Assembly: GCA_964643075.1 (NCBI GenBank)
Contig: CAZXQO010000013.1
Location: 1 to 64,000 of the forward strand
Length of the DNA stretch: 64,000 nucleotides
Reading direction: 5' to 3'
DNA from: Desulfocucumis sp964643075
GTDB taxonomy: Bacteria > Bacillota > Desulfotomaculia > Desulfotomaculales > Desulfocucumaceae
Numbering within the stretch: position 1 is the first letter of the stretch; every line of letters begins with the position of its first letter. The notes under the pieces are model-generated. The model searched no databases and was not told where the DNA came from. It worked only from the letters and a program-made list of their open reading frames with translations. Of this stretch, positions 33,047 through 41,312 are shown piece after piece. The position numbers and the translations under genes are program-made.

Positions 33047-33679
33047 TTAACGAATTATTCTTCTGGCGCCTTTATAGTTATTACTGTAATAATCACTGCT
33101 AAGTGCGGTTGTGATTACGCCGTTACTGGTGGAGGCGTGAATAAAATTACCGTCACCGATATATATACCAGCGTGATCTATGCCATTACCTCCGTAATAG
33201 CTGAAAAAAACCACGTCTCCGGGCTGCAGGTCGGACTTGTCCACATGTACTCCATAGCCAGCCTGTTCCGCAGCATTATGGGGGAGGCTAATTCCTGCCT
33301 TATTAAAAACATACATCACCAGTCCCGAACAGTCAAAGGCATTGGGCCCGGCTGAGCCGTACACGTACTTTTTGCCCAGGAGCGACTGTGCTTCATGGAT
33401 TATCATCCTCGCGTCTCCGGAATCGCTTCTGGAAACCTTTGTGGCCGGTTTAGCAGGAATGCTCTGCTTGACGACCGGTGCAGGGCTTTGTTTTGCCGTG
33501 GCGGCAGGTGCATTAGCAGGGGGTATACTATTCTTTAAATCCTCTGTGCAGGAGGCGGGAATGATCATACCCGCAGAAATAGCGGCAACTATTTGTGTTT
33601 CAGGAATATCAGCCATGGCTGGAACTGCGAAAGTTAAGCACATAAAAGAGGAGACAATAAAAGATGCAATTTTTTTCAA
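33047..33679 (-). CDS. Secreted NlpC/P60 peptidoglycan hydrolase
   Basis: 210 residues. Signal peptide 1-23 (SSFMCLTFAVPAMA), a Pro/Ala/Lys-rich linker (about 50-85), then an NlpC/P60 domain with catalytic Cys117 in FDCSGLVMYV, His169 in GIDHAGIYIG and His181 in FIHASTS. It is a predicted D,L-endopeptidase cutting peptide stems. There is no LysM or SH3 binding domain. TTG 33679 is used, with GGAGG 8 bases upstream, and that SD is buried in a leader hairpin. Confidence 0.92.
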   Translation of the reverse strand: MKKIASFIVSSFMCLTFAVPAMADIPETQIVAAISAGMIIPASCTEDLKNSIPPANAPAATAKQSPAPVVKQSIPAKPATKVSRSDSGDARMIIHEAQSLLGKKYVYGSAGPNAFDCSGLVMYVFNKAGISLPHNAAEQAGYGVHVDKSDLQPGDVVFFSYYGGNGIDHAGIYIGDGNFIHASTSNGVITTALSSDYYSNNYKGARRIIR

Positions 33680-33682
33680 CAG

Positions 33683-33742
33683 CTAAACCTCCGATGCGAC
33701 AACTTGATTCTGTTAGTGAGATTGTTCGACGCGGAGGTTTGT
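33683..33742 (-). promoter_or_regulatory. RBS-sequestering hairpin in the NlpC/P60 leader
   Basis: On the minus strand AAACCTCCG (33740-33732) pairs with CGGAGGTTT (33693-33685). The latter contains the SD GGAGG for TTG 33679. A GCG.../...CGC extension continues the stem, with a loop of about 30 bases. A long transcript would have its RBS closed. It could be an RNA thermosensor-like or ligand-controlled element; no known riboswitch consensus fits. Confidence 0.55.
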
Positions 33743-34007
33743 TTTTCCTTCCTTAATTGCGAAAATATTGCAAAAATAATAAAACTTTTTCCCGGGAGGA
33801 AACCGGAGTAGATATTTTAAAGGACTGCAGTAATATTTTCCTGCATCTTTCATATATATATATTGTTAATGTATGCAATTGGAAAAAAATACACTTGCAC
33901 CGGTTTTCTTTCAGACCCGCCACGGCACAGTCATGTGCGGGTTGGGGGGGGATGCGGATTATCAACCGATTTATTAAAATATAAATTTTTAAAGGAGGGA
34001 GTGTTAT
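33743..34007. other. Intergenic region before spoIVA
   Basis: No gene is visible. The region holds the NlpC/P60 promoter side, a candidate sigma-E promoter for spoIVA (33831-33858), a CCGCCACGGCAC...GTGCGGG hairpin near 33919-33945, and the SD AAAGGAGGGAG of spoIVA. Confidence 0.5.
33831..33858 (+). promoter_or_regulatory. Candidate sigma-E promoter of spoIVA
   Basis: TAATATT at 33831 matches the -35 consensus KMATATT at every position. After 13 bases, CATATATA at 33851 matches most of the -10 consensus CATACAMT. spoIVA is sigma-E dependent in B. subtilis. The expected start is near 33865, giving a leader of about 140 bases. Confidence 0.5.
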
Positions 34008-35486
34008 ATGGAAAGGGTTAACATCTTCCGCGACATTGCCGAACGAACCGGCGGGGATATCTATCTTGGTGTAAGTGGCGGGGTAAGAACCGGGAAATCA
34101 ACATTCATTAAAAAATTTATGGAACTGCTGGTCCTGCCCAATATAAAAAGTCCCCACGACAAGGACCGGGCCAGGGACGAGTTACCCCAGAGCGGTGCCG
34201 GGAGAACCATCATGACCACGGAGCCGAAGTTTGTTCCCAACGAGGCTGTGGAGATAGTGGTTAGCCCCGGACTTAAGGTAAAAATGAGACTGGTTGACTG
34301 CGTGGGATACAAGGTGGAGGGAGCCCTGGGCTACGAAGACGAGGACGGGCCGCGCATGGTTTCCACCCCCTGGTTTGAGGAGCCCATACCCTTTCAGGAA
34401 GCCGCGGAAATTGGAACCCGCAAGGTTATTTCGGAACATTCAACAATGGGTATTGTGCTTACCACGGACGGAAGCATCACTGACATACCCAGACAAAATT
34501 ATGTTGAAGCGGAAGAAAGGGTAATTGAGGAGCTAAAGGATATAAACAAGCCCTTTTTGATTATCCTCAATACAATCCGGCCGGATGCGCAGGAAGCTGC
34601 GGAACTTGCTGAGGAACTGAGCGAAAAATATGATGTGCCGGTGCTCCCGGTAAACTGTGCGGAACTATCCCAGAAGGATATTGTATTTATTCTGGAAAAG
34701 GTATTATTTGAATTTCCCGTTAACGAGGTTAATATCTCCCTGCCGCTGTGGGTGGAGGAACTGGAGCATGCCCACTGGCTGCGCAAACAGTTCGAAGATG
34801 CCGTCAGGGAAACTGTCCGCCACGTACGCAGGCTAAGAGACATTAATAATGCCGTCGAGAACCTTGCCGACTATGATTTTATATCCCAGGTAACTCTGCA
34901 CCGGATGGATATGGGCAGCGGCGTTGCCGCCATTAACATTAGCTCCAAGCCGGAACTTTTCTATCAGGTGTTGACTGAAGAAAGCGGTTTACAGGTTAGC
35001 GGCGATCATGAACTGTTCCGTCTGGTCAAAGATCTGGCCGTGGCCAAAAAGGAATTCGACAAAGTCGCCACCGCCCTGCTGGAAGTAAAAGATACGGGAT
35101 ACGGTGTGGTTACCCCCAGGCTGGATGAAATGAACCTGGAGGAACCGGAGCTTATCCGCCAGGGCAACAGATTCGGAGTAAAGCTCAGAGCCAGTGCCCC
35201 CTCACTACATATCATCAAGGCGGACATTACCACGGAGATAACCCCAATTATCGGCACGGAGAAACAGTGTGAGGAACTGGTGCGCTACCTGCTTGACGGC
35301 TTCGAAGAAAACCCGCAAAAACTCTGGGAATCTGAAATATTTGGCAAATCGCTGCATGACCTGGTCAGGGAGGGCATACAAAACAAACTTCACCGGATGC
35401 CGGAGAACGCCCAGGTTAAACTGCAGGAAACGCTGCAGCGCATTGTTAACGACGGTGGCGGAGGTCTCATTTGCATATTGGTATAA
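34008..35486 (+). CDS. spoIVA: Stage IV sporulation protein A (spore coat ATPase)
   Basis: 492 residues, full length. The N-terminal P-loop GVSGGVRTGKSTFIKKF and the RVIEELKDINKPFLIILNT segment belong to the TRAFAC-like ATPase that drives SpoIVA polymerisation around the forespore. The conserved C-terminus ends GGGGLICILV, the forespore-membrane targeting end that binds SpoVM. ATG 34008 has AAAGGAGGGAG upstream. It is monocistronic, with a terminator right after the stop. Confidence 0.97.
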   Translation: MERVNIFRDIAERTGGDIYLGVSGGVRTGKSTFIKKFMELLVLPNIKSPHDKDRARDELPQSGAGRTIMTTEPKFVPNEAVEIVVSPGLKVKMRLVDCVGYKVEGALGYEDEDGPRMVSTPWFEEPIPFQEAAEIGTRKVISEHSTMGIVLTTDGSITDIPRQNYVEAEERVIEELKDINKPFLIILNTIRPDAQEAAELAEELSEKYDVPVLPVNCAELSQKDIVFILEKVLFEFPVNEVNISLPLWVEELEHAHWLRKQFEDAVRETVRHVRRLRDINNAVENLADYDFISQVTLHRMDMGSGVAAINISSKPELFYQVLTEESGLQVSGDHELFRLVKDLAVAKKEFDKVATALLEVKDTGYGVVTPRLDEMNLEEPELIRQGNRFGVKLRASAPSLHIIKADITTEITPIIGTEKQCEELVRYLLDGFEENPQKLWESEIFGKSLHDLVREGIQNKLHRMPENAQVKLQETLQRIVNDGGGGLICILV

Positions 35487-35509
35487 ACCGGTCGATGGCC
35501 GGTTTTTTC
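35486..35509 (+). terminator. Terminator after spoIVA
   Basis: AACCGG/CCGGTT stem with a 7-base loop, followed by a run of T. It overlaps the spoIVA stop region. Confidence 0.82.
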
Positions 35510-35677
35510 TTTTGACCTATTGTCAGTACGTTTATATAATGTTATTATCCAGCGAGAACCATTTTATCCGCGTACTGTTGCTGAAAATTACCCGGATAAG
35601 GTTTCCGTTTAATAAAAGAAAATGAAAGCGGCGTTAACCGATATCTCTTTCATGAAAGCAAAAAGGAGATGTTTTTT

Positions 35678-36964
35678 TTGGATAGTATCAGGATAGGCAT
35701 GCTGGGTCTGGGGACGGTAGGCAGGGGGGCTTATAAAATCATTGCCGGCAACGCAGAAATGATTGACAGAAAAGTTGGCGCCCACCTGGAGTTTGTAAAA
35801 ATACTGGTCAGAGACCAGAGCAAGGACAGGGGTATAGACCTGGATCCTGAACTGCTAACAACGGACCCGGCGGATATATTGGACGATCCTTCCATTGACA
35901 TTGTGGTGGAGGTTCTTGGTGGTATTCACCCCGCCCTGGACTACTCTCTGAAGGCACTGGCAAGCGGCAAGAGTCTGATAACGGCTAACAAGGACATGAT
36001 TGCCGAATACGGCAAGGAATTGTTTGCCGCGGCCGAAACCGGCGGGGCGGATTTGTTTTTCGAAGGCAGCGTGGGCGGTGGCATACCGATTATCAGGCCG
36101 CTGAAAAATTGTCTGTCGGCCAACAGGATTATGGAAATTATGGGCATTATAAACGGAACCACAAATTATATGCTTACTAAAATGACCAGGGAAAGTTCGG
36201 ACTATGATGAAATATTGCGGGAAGCCCAGGACAAAGGCTATGCTGAGGCGGATCCGGCCTCCGATGTGGAAGGTTACGACGCCGCCCGGAAGCTTGCCAT
36301 ACTGGCGTCCATAGCATTCAACACCAGGGTTACCCTGCATGATGTTTATATTGAAGGGATTACCAGGATTTCAGCGAAGGATATAGAGTATGCCCGTGAA
36401 CTGAATTATACTGTAAAATTGCTGGGGATTGCCAAAGATACGCCTGAGGGAATTGAAGTAAGGGTGCATCCCTGTTTCATACCCTACAGTCATCCACTAG
36501 CTTCGGTAAACGACGTTTTTAATGCCATATTCGTCCGGGGCGACGCGGTGGGCGAAACTATGTTTTATGGCCGCGGGGCAGGCGAGATGCCCACCGGTAG
36601 CGCTGTGGCGGCGGACATCATGGATGCCGCCAGGGATAAATTGCGTCACACCCAGGGCATAAATTGTACCTGTTTTGATCATAAACCTCTAAAACCAATG
36701 GGCTTCATAGAAAGCAAATACTATATCCGTATTATGGTTCAGGATAAACCGGGGGTACTGGCATCCATAGCCTACGCTTTCGGGGACAAGGATGTCAGCC
36801 TGGCCTCAGTACTGCAGAAACATACGGAAGGGAATATGGCGGAAATAGTACTGGTTACCCACAGGGTACTGGAGGAGAACCTGCAAAATGCTATTCTAAT
36901 GGTGGAACAACTATCCGCTGTGGGAAAAGTTCATAATATAATCAGGGTTGAAGGGGAGCTATAG
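35678..36964 (+). CDS. hom: Homoserine dehydrogenase
   Basis: 428 residues. NAD(P)-binding GMLGLGTVGRGAYKII, VVEVLGG, ITANKDMIAEYG, FEGSVGGGIPIIRPLKN (catalytic region), GIINGTTNYMLTKM and ADPASDVEGYDAARKLAIL are family marks. A C-terminal ACT domain (VQDKPGVLASIAYAFGDKDVSL) suggests threonine feedback. TTG 35678 is chosen with AAAGGAG 9 bases upstream; ATG 35669 overlaps that site. A 7-bp hairpin (ATGAAAG/CTTTCAT) lies just upstream. It heads hom-thrB-lysC. Confidence 0.95.
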   Translation: MDSIRIGMLGLGTVGRGAYKIIAGNAEMIDRKVGAHLEFVKILVRDQSKDRGIDLDPELLTTDPADILDDPSIDIVVEVLGGIHPALDYSLKALASGKSLITANKDMIAEYGKELFAAAETGGADLFFEGSVGGGIPIIRPLKNCLSANRIMEIMGIINGTTNYMLTKMTRESSDYDEILREAQDKGYAEADPASDVEGYDAARKLAILASIAFNTRVTLHDVYIEGITRISAKDIEYARELNYTVKLLGIAKDTPEGIEVRVHPCFIPYSHPLASVNDVFNAIFVRGDAVGETMFYGRGAGEMPTGSAVAADIMDAARDKLRHTQGINCTCFDHKPLKPMGFIESKYYIRIMVQDKPGVLASIAYAFGDKDVSLASVLQKHTEGNMAEIVLVTHRVLEENLQNAILMVEQLSAVGKVHNIIRVEGEL

Positions 36965-36967
36965 TCC

Positions 36968-37876
36968 ATGTCCGTGGTCCGCGTTCAGGTACCCGCCTCT
37001 ACAGCTAATATGGGTCCGGGGTTTGACTGCCTGGGAATGGCGCTGCAGCTTTACAACAGCGTTGAAATGACCACCACCGACGCAGGCTTATATATTGACG
37101 TTCAGGGGGAAGGCGCCGGGGAAATTTCAAGGGATGAAAGCAATATTGTATACCTGGCCGCCATGAGGGTTTTTAAACAGGTGGGTTATAAATGCGGCGG
37201 GCTGAAAATAAAGCTACTCAACAATATTCCGGTTTCCAAGGGTTTGGGCAGCAGCACAGCCGCTATTGTAGGGGGTATAATCGCCGCCAATATTATATCC
37301 GGACAGCAACTAAACCAAAGGGAAATGTTAAATATGGCCTGCGCCATGGAAGGCCATCCGGATAACGTGGCTGCTGCGGTATTCGGCGGCATAGCGGTAG
37401 CGGTACCGGTGGACGGCGAAATAAAGCACATTAAAATTGAACCACCTAAAAAAATGAAAGCTGTGGTGGCTATACCCGAGTTTAATCTGCCTACCAAAAT
37501 ATCCAGGGAAGCATTGCCGCAGCAAGTATCATTTAATGATGCGTCCTTCAATCTGGCCAGACTTGCCCTGCTGGTGGCAGCCCTTGGTCAAGGAGACATG
37601 GCCCTGTTGGGTGTCTCCATGGAAGACCGCCTGCACCAGCCCTACAGGTCAAATCTCATTCCGGGCATGAAAAAAGTAATAGCCGCAGCCAGGCTGGCCG
37701 GCGCCAGGGGCGTCTCTCTGAGCGGTGCGGGACCCACTCTGGCGGCTTTTACAGATGATAATTACGAACATATCGCTAGGGTCATGAAGGCTACCTTCAA
37801 ACAAAACGGCGTTATGGCCAGGACAATGATTCTGGACCCTTCGCCTGTAGGCGCAAGGGCACTGGAAATAAAATAA
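36968..37876 (+). CDS. thrB: Homoserine kinase, GHMP type
   Basis: 302 residues. GHMP kinase motifs: VRVQVPASTANMGPGFDCLG at the N-terminus, PVSKGLGSSTAAIVGG (ATP loop) and GVSLSGAGPTLAAF at the C-terminus. It phosphorylates homoserine on the way to threonine. It begins 3 bases after hom. No thrC is seen in the window. The nearby ApgM-like protein belongs to a subfamily also proposed to be homoserine kinase, which would be redundant here. Confidence 0.95.
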   Translation: MSVVRVQVPASTANMGPGFDCLGMALQLYNSVEMTTTDAGLYIDVQGEGAGEISRDESNIVYLAAMRVFKQVGYKCGGLKIKLLNNIPVSKGLGSSTAAIVGGIIAANIISGQQLNQREMLNMACAMEGHPDNVAAAVFGGIAVAVPVDGEIKHIKIEPPKKMKAVVAIPEFNLPTKISREALPQQVSFNDASFNLARLALLVAALGQGDMALLGVSMEDRLHQPYRSNLIPGMKKVIAAARLAGARGVSLSGAGPTLAAFTDDNYEHIARVMKATFKQNGVMARTMILDPSPVGARALEIK

Positions 37877-37944
37877 TTCTGATCTTATGACTGAAAAAAT
37901 TATATTTTTATAAATAATAAATCTATAAGGAAAGGACTCGTAAT

Positions 37945-39180
37945 ATGCTGGTAATTCAAAAATTTGGCGGCTCTTCAGTGGGCAAGCCGGAAAGAATACG
38001 TCGGGTTGCCAAAAGAGTAGTCGATACCAAGCGCCAGGGCAATGACGTAGTGGTGGTTGTTTCAGCCATGGGAGATACCACGGATGAACTTTTGGAATTG
38101 ATGTACAAGGTTACCGATAACCCGCCTAAAAGAGAAATGGACATGCTGTTGTCCACCGGCGAGCAGATATCCATATCGCTACTATCTATGGCCATAAATG
38201 ACCTTGGTGAAAAGGTCAAATCCCTTACCGGAGCCCAGGTGGGTATACGTACCGATAATGTTCACACCAAAGCGCGGATCGTTGATGTGGACAGGGATAG
38301 AATGCAAAAGGAGCTGGCCGGGGGAAATATACTGGTGGTGGCAGGCTTTCAGGGCATAAACGATGCCAACGATATTACCACCCTTGGCCGTGGGGGTTCC
38401 GACACCACGGCGGTTGCCCTGGCTGCCGCCCTCAACGCCGATGTTTGCGAAATTTTCACAGATGTGGACGGGGTATACACCACTGACCCCAGGGTTGTCC
38501 CGGAAGCACGCAAACTTAACACCATCACCTATGATGAGATGCTTGAGCTTGCTCACTTAGGAGCACAGGTGCTGCACCCGAGATCAGTTGAATGCGCTAA
38601 AATATATGGTATACCCATACATGTGCGTAGTAGTTTTAACCATAATCCCGGTACACTAGTCAAGGAGGTAGAAAACATGGAAAAAGCTATGGTGGTGACG
38701 GGAGTCGCCCACGATATTAATGTGGCCAGAATCGGTTTATTTGACGTTCCGGACAAACCCGGCATTGCCTGGCAGATATTCAGAGCCATGGCCGTTGAGA
38801 ATATTAATGTGGACATGATCATCCAGAGCGCTATGAGAGATGATATTAATGATATTTCCTTTACCGTGGGCAGGACGGATTTAAGAAAAACACTTGAGAT
38901 TGTAGAAAACATCAAGGATGAGGTAAATATTAAATCATACAGCCACGATGAGGATGTGGCCAAGGTTTCTATCGTGGGGGCCGGCATGGTTACCAATCCA
39001 GGGGTGGCGTCACTGATGTTCGAAGCTTTAGCCCAGGAAAGCATTAACCTGGAGATGATATCTACCTCAGAAATAAAAATATCCTGCATTGTAAAAAGCA
39101 CACAGGCAGAAAAAGCAGTGCGGGCCCTCCATAAAAAATTCAACCTTGACCAGGAACAGCCGTGTGATTGCTGTAGCTAA
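37945..39180 (+). CDS. lysC: Aspartate kinase (alpha subunit, full length)
   Basis: 411 residues. The catalytic amino-acid kinase domain (about 1-230) has KFGGSSVGKPERIRRVA, VVSAMGDTTDELL, STGEQISISLL and LGRGGSDTTAVALAAAL; two ACT domains occupy ~265-400. It phosphorylates aspartate, the entry to Lys, Thr, Met and diaminopimelate. AAGGAAAGG precedes ATG 37945. An internal SD and ATG at 38677 can make a separate beta subunit, as in the B. subtilis aspartokinase II. Confidence 0.96.
   Translation: MLVIQKFGGSSVGKPERIRRVAKRVVDTKRQGNDVVVVVSAMGDTTDELLELMYKVTDNPPKREMDMLLSTGEQISISLLSMAINDLGEKVKSLTGAQVGIRTDNVHTKARIVDVDRDRMQKELAGGNILVVAGFQGINDANDITTLGRGGSDTTAVALAAALNADVCEIFTDVDGVYTTDPRVVPEARKLNTITYDEMLELAHLGAQVLHPRSVECAKIYGIPIHVRSSFNHNPGTLVKEVENMEKAMVVTGVAHDINVARIGLFDVPDKPGIAWQIFRAMAVENINVDMIIQSAMRDDINDISFTVGRTDLRKTLEIVENIKDEVNIKSYSHDEDVAKVSIVGAGMVTNPGVASLMFEALAQESINLEMISTSEIKISCIVKSTQAEKAVRALHKKFNLDQEQPCDCCS
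38677..39180 (+). CDS. Aspartate kinase beta subunit from internal in-frame start
   Basis: Within lysC, AAGGAGGT (38662-38669) lies 7 bases before ATG 38677, in frame (Met245). Translation from here gives 167 residues, MEKAMVVTGVAHDINVARIG onward, exactly the two ACT domains. B. subtilis LysC makes its beta subunit in the same way and of nearly the same size, forming an alpha2beta2 enzyme. The SD strength and the absence of any need for it in full-length translation support real use. Not proven by sequence alone. Confidence 0.75.
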   Translation: MEKAMVVTGVAHDINVARIGLFDVPDKPGIAWQIFRAMAVENINVDMIIQSAMRDDINDISFTVGRTDLRKTLEIVENIKDEVNIKSYSHDEDVAKVSIVGAGMVTNPGVASLMFEALAQESINLEMISTSEIKISCIVKSTQAEKAVRALHKKFNLDQEQPCDCCS

Positions 39181-39181
39181 G

Positions 39182-39225
39182 CAGCATAATAAAAACCCTC
39201 TTGCGGGAGGGTTTTTATTATGCTG
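39182..39225. terminator. Bidirectional terminator after lysC
   Basis: A 19-bp perfect stem contains AATAAAAACCCTC/GAGGGTTTTTATT with a TTGCG-type loop. It serves both lysC and the convergent ApgM-like gene. Confidence 0.93.
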
Positions 39226-39285
39226 TGGAAGCGCAACAAATTCATTTTTCAGCCATTGCCGGTGCTACGCAGTGGCAATGGCGGT

Positions 39286-40506
39286 CTATCTAAAGAACTG
39301 GTCCCTTATAAATTTATCCATTAAAGTGTATCCGTCATTAATGAGCGTCATGCCACCAGCCGCAGCGTTTTTCTCGTCGTATCTGACGTCCCTTAAGACC
39401 CCCGCTGTTTTGGCGCAGACAGCAAAGGGCACTGGATCTGTGGCGTGGGTCATGGTGCACATGGGGGTGGGGTGATCGGGTAAAACCATCAGGCGGTAAT
39501 CTTCAAATTCCTCCATCCCTCCCATCAGAGTTCCGATGACCTTTTCATCGATTTCTTCGATGGCCTTCAGCTTGGTCTGCAAATCTCCCTGGTGGCCTGC
39601 CTCATCGGGCGCCTCAATATGGATGTAAACAAAATCGTTGCCCTGGCGCAATGCGCCAAGGGCTGCCAGAGCCTTGCCCCTGAAGTCGGTGTGGATATTT
39701 CCCGTGGCGCCATGAACGTCAACTACCTCAAGTCCCGCACAGATACCTATGCCTCTGATTAAGTCCACCGCTGATATGACTGCTCCCCGGATGCTGTATT
39801 TGTCTGTAAATTTTGGCAGAAACGGTCTTCTGCCCTGGCCCCAGAACCAGAGGGAGTTCGCCTGGTTTATACCCTTTTCCTTTCTGGCTGTATTCACCGG
39901 ATGATTGGATAATATTTTGTTGCTCTTTTTCATTATATCCAGTAATATAGCAGCGCCTTCTTCTCTGGGCAGGTGGTCCGTGATGGTCTTCCCGGATATA
40001 TCGTGTGGAGGTGTCAACACTGTGGAGGTGGTGGCGTCTGACCACACCATCAGGTGCCGGTAGCTCACCCCCGCGTAATATTTTTTATCGATATCACCCA
40101 GCTTGCGGTTAACTTCGGCAATTAACTCCCGGGCTTCCAGGGTAGAAATTTCCCCGGCGCTGTAGTCCACCATGGATTTATTTTCATACTCCCCCTCCTC
40201 AGAGAGGGTAACCAGGTTGCAGCGAAAGGACACGTCTTGCTCCTCCAACTGAACCCCCATGCTGACAGCCTCCAGCGGGGACCTTCCTGTATAATATTTA
40301 ACCGGATCGTAGCCCATCACCGAAAGGTTGGCTACATCGCTACCCGGTGGAAAATTATCCGGTACGGTTCTGACAAGTCCAATCATGCCCCTGGAAGCTA
40401 TAAAATCCATGTTGGGTGTACGGGCATATTCCAGCGGCGTTCGGTTGCCCAGCTCCGGGCAACCGTAATCGGCCATGCCGTCACCCAATATAATTACGTA
40501 TTTCAT
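39286..40506 (-). CDS. Cofactor-independent phosphoglycerate mutase, ApgM-like (proposed homoserine kinase subfamily)
   Basis: 406 residues. Alkaline-phosphatase superfamily metal motifs: LGDGMADYGCPELGNRTPLE, PGSDVANLSVMGYDP (catalytic Ser), HIEAPDEAGHQGD and VLPDHPTPM...THATDPVPFA. The archaeal-type ApgM family interconverts 3- and 2-phosphoglycerate; a bacterial branch is annotated as a proposed homoserine kinase because it neighbours threonine genes. Here it is convergent with hom-thrB-lysC although a GHMP thrB exists. ATG 40506 with AGGGAGAG upstream is used rather than ATG 40560. Confidence 0.88.
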   Translation of the reverse strand: MKYVIILGDGMADYGCPELGNRTPLEYARTPNMDFIASRGMIGLVRTVPDNFPPGSDVANLSVMGYDPVKYYTGRSPLEAVSMGVQLEEQDVSFRCNLVTLSEEGEYENKSMVDYSAGEISTLEARELIAEVNRKLGDIDKKYYAGVSYRHLMVWSDATTSTVLTPPHDISGKTITDHLPREEGAAILLDIMKKSNKILSNHPVNTARKEKGINQANSLWFWGQGRRPFLPKFTDKYSIRGAVISAVDLIRGIGICAGLEVVDVHGATGNIHTDFRGKALAALGALRQGNDFVYIHIEAPDEAGHQGDLQTKLKAIEEIDEKVIGTLMGGMEEFEDYRLMVLPDHPTPMCTMTHATDPVPFAVCAKTAGVLRDVRYDEKNAAAGGMTLINDGYTLMDKFIRDQFFR

Positions 40507-40732
40507 GCTTAATCTCTCCCTTAGGGAATTATTAACTGACGGTTTATCACGGTAGTACAATTTTTTAATTTCTCCCTCTGTCTTGATATTCCTTTTCTCT
40601 TCACAAAGAAGAAAATATATTCAATAAAACGAACTGGGAATATTTTAGGAAACAGACTGGGGCTTACCTTTCAATTCAGGACAGGGGTAATGTAAAGCGG
40701 TTAACATGGAACAATTAATACTGGACAAAATA

Positions 40733-40777
40733 AAGCGTAACGTACAACTGTACATTTGCTCGGCAGTGAAATATAAT
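40733..40777 (+). promoter_or_regulatory. Promoter and candidate MerR operator upstream of the merR-type gene
   Basis: TGTACA (40749-40754) and TATAAT (40772-40777), 17 bases apart, form a likely sigma-A promoter. The palindrome GTACAACTGTAC (40742-40753) covers the -35 region and is preceded by AGCGTAACGT, which recurs in the htpX promoter region at 41257-41266. Confidence 0.5.
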
Positions 40778-40787
40778 AGAATTCGAG

Positions 40788-41240
40788 GTGAGCATAATTG
40801 GGAAGTTGAAAAAGTATAAGATTGGTGAGATAGCCGAACTTGCAGGGGTAAGCAGAAGAACCATAGACTACTACACCAACCTTGGCCTGCTAAACCCTCT
40901 TCGTTCAGAAAGCAATTACAGATATTACCCGGAAGAAGCACTGGTACGCTTGAAAATGATTGAAAGTATGAAAGCCCAACGGCTGACCCTGGAGGAAATC
41001 AGGACAAGAATTGACAGCCCTGTGTCGGTTGAAGAAAAGCATAATGTGGAAACGGCAAACATTGATTTTTTCAAAGAACACCTGGGACAACTGGAAAGAC
41101 AGCTTTCCCGGCTGCAGCCCGTCGTGGCTGGTATGAAGCCTGGTCAGGCCACCGATGTAACGAAGCAAATATTGCTCCAGAGTATGACTCTTGTCCACAC
41201 GCTGATTGTATTAATAAACGAAATGACACAAACCATATAG
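40788..41240 (+). CDS. MerR family transcriptional regulator
   Basis: About 150 residues. N-terminal MerR helix-turn-helix (KIGEIAELAGVSRRTIDYYTNLGLLNP, within residues 10-36), the wing YRYYPEEALVRLKMIESMKAQRLTLEEI, then a coiled-coil dimer helix (FKEHLGQLERQLSRLQPVV) and a hydrophobic C-terminus without Cys, so it is not a metal sensor of the MerR/CueR type. The start is uncertain: GTG 40788 lies inside the GAGGTGAG SD, so an ATT at 40797 or TTG 40806 may be used. htpX follows after 72 bases. Confidence 0.88.
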   Translation: MSIIGKLKKYKIGEIAELAGVSRRTIDYYTNLGLLNPLRSESNYRYYPEEALVRLKMIESMKAQRLTLEEIRTRIDSPVSVEEKHNVETANIDFFKEHLGQLERQLSRLQPVVAGMKPGQATDVTKQILLQSMTLVHTLIVLINEMTQTI

Positions 41241-41255
41241 ATTACACTGCTAAAA

Positions 41256-41297
41256 CAGCGTAACGTCTTACAGTAAAGACCCGGCAAAATATTATTT
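41256..41297 (+). promoter_or_regulatory. Candidate promoter/operator of htpX
   Basis: AGCGTAACGT at 41257-41266 repeats the sequence in front of the MerR gene. It runs into GTCTTACAGTAAAGAC, an imperfect dyad. TTACAG and TATTAT, 16 bases apart, could be the -35 and -10. Control by the adjacent MerR protein is inferred. Confidence 0.4.
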
Positions 41298-41312
41298 AGG
41301 GGGTAAAAATAG

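Noticed and set aside
33680..33745. c-di-AMP (ydaO) riboswitch before the NlpC/P60 gene.
   Set aside because: The region is too short and lacks the conserved ydaO segments; only a simple SD-closing hairpin is present.
33757..33984. Open frame of 75 codons upstream of spoIVA.
   Set aside because: No family resemblance, poor start context, and it overlaps the candidate sigma-E promoter and leader.
35269..35625. Open frame of 118 codons across the 3' end of spoIVA and the following gap.
   Set aside because: It is mostly an out-of-frame reading of spoIVA and crosses the spoIVA terminator.
39146..39475. Open frame of 109 codons after lysC.
   Set aside because: It runs through the bidirectional terminator and is the antisense of the ApgM-like gene.
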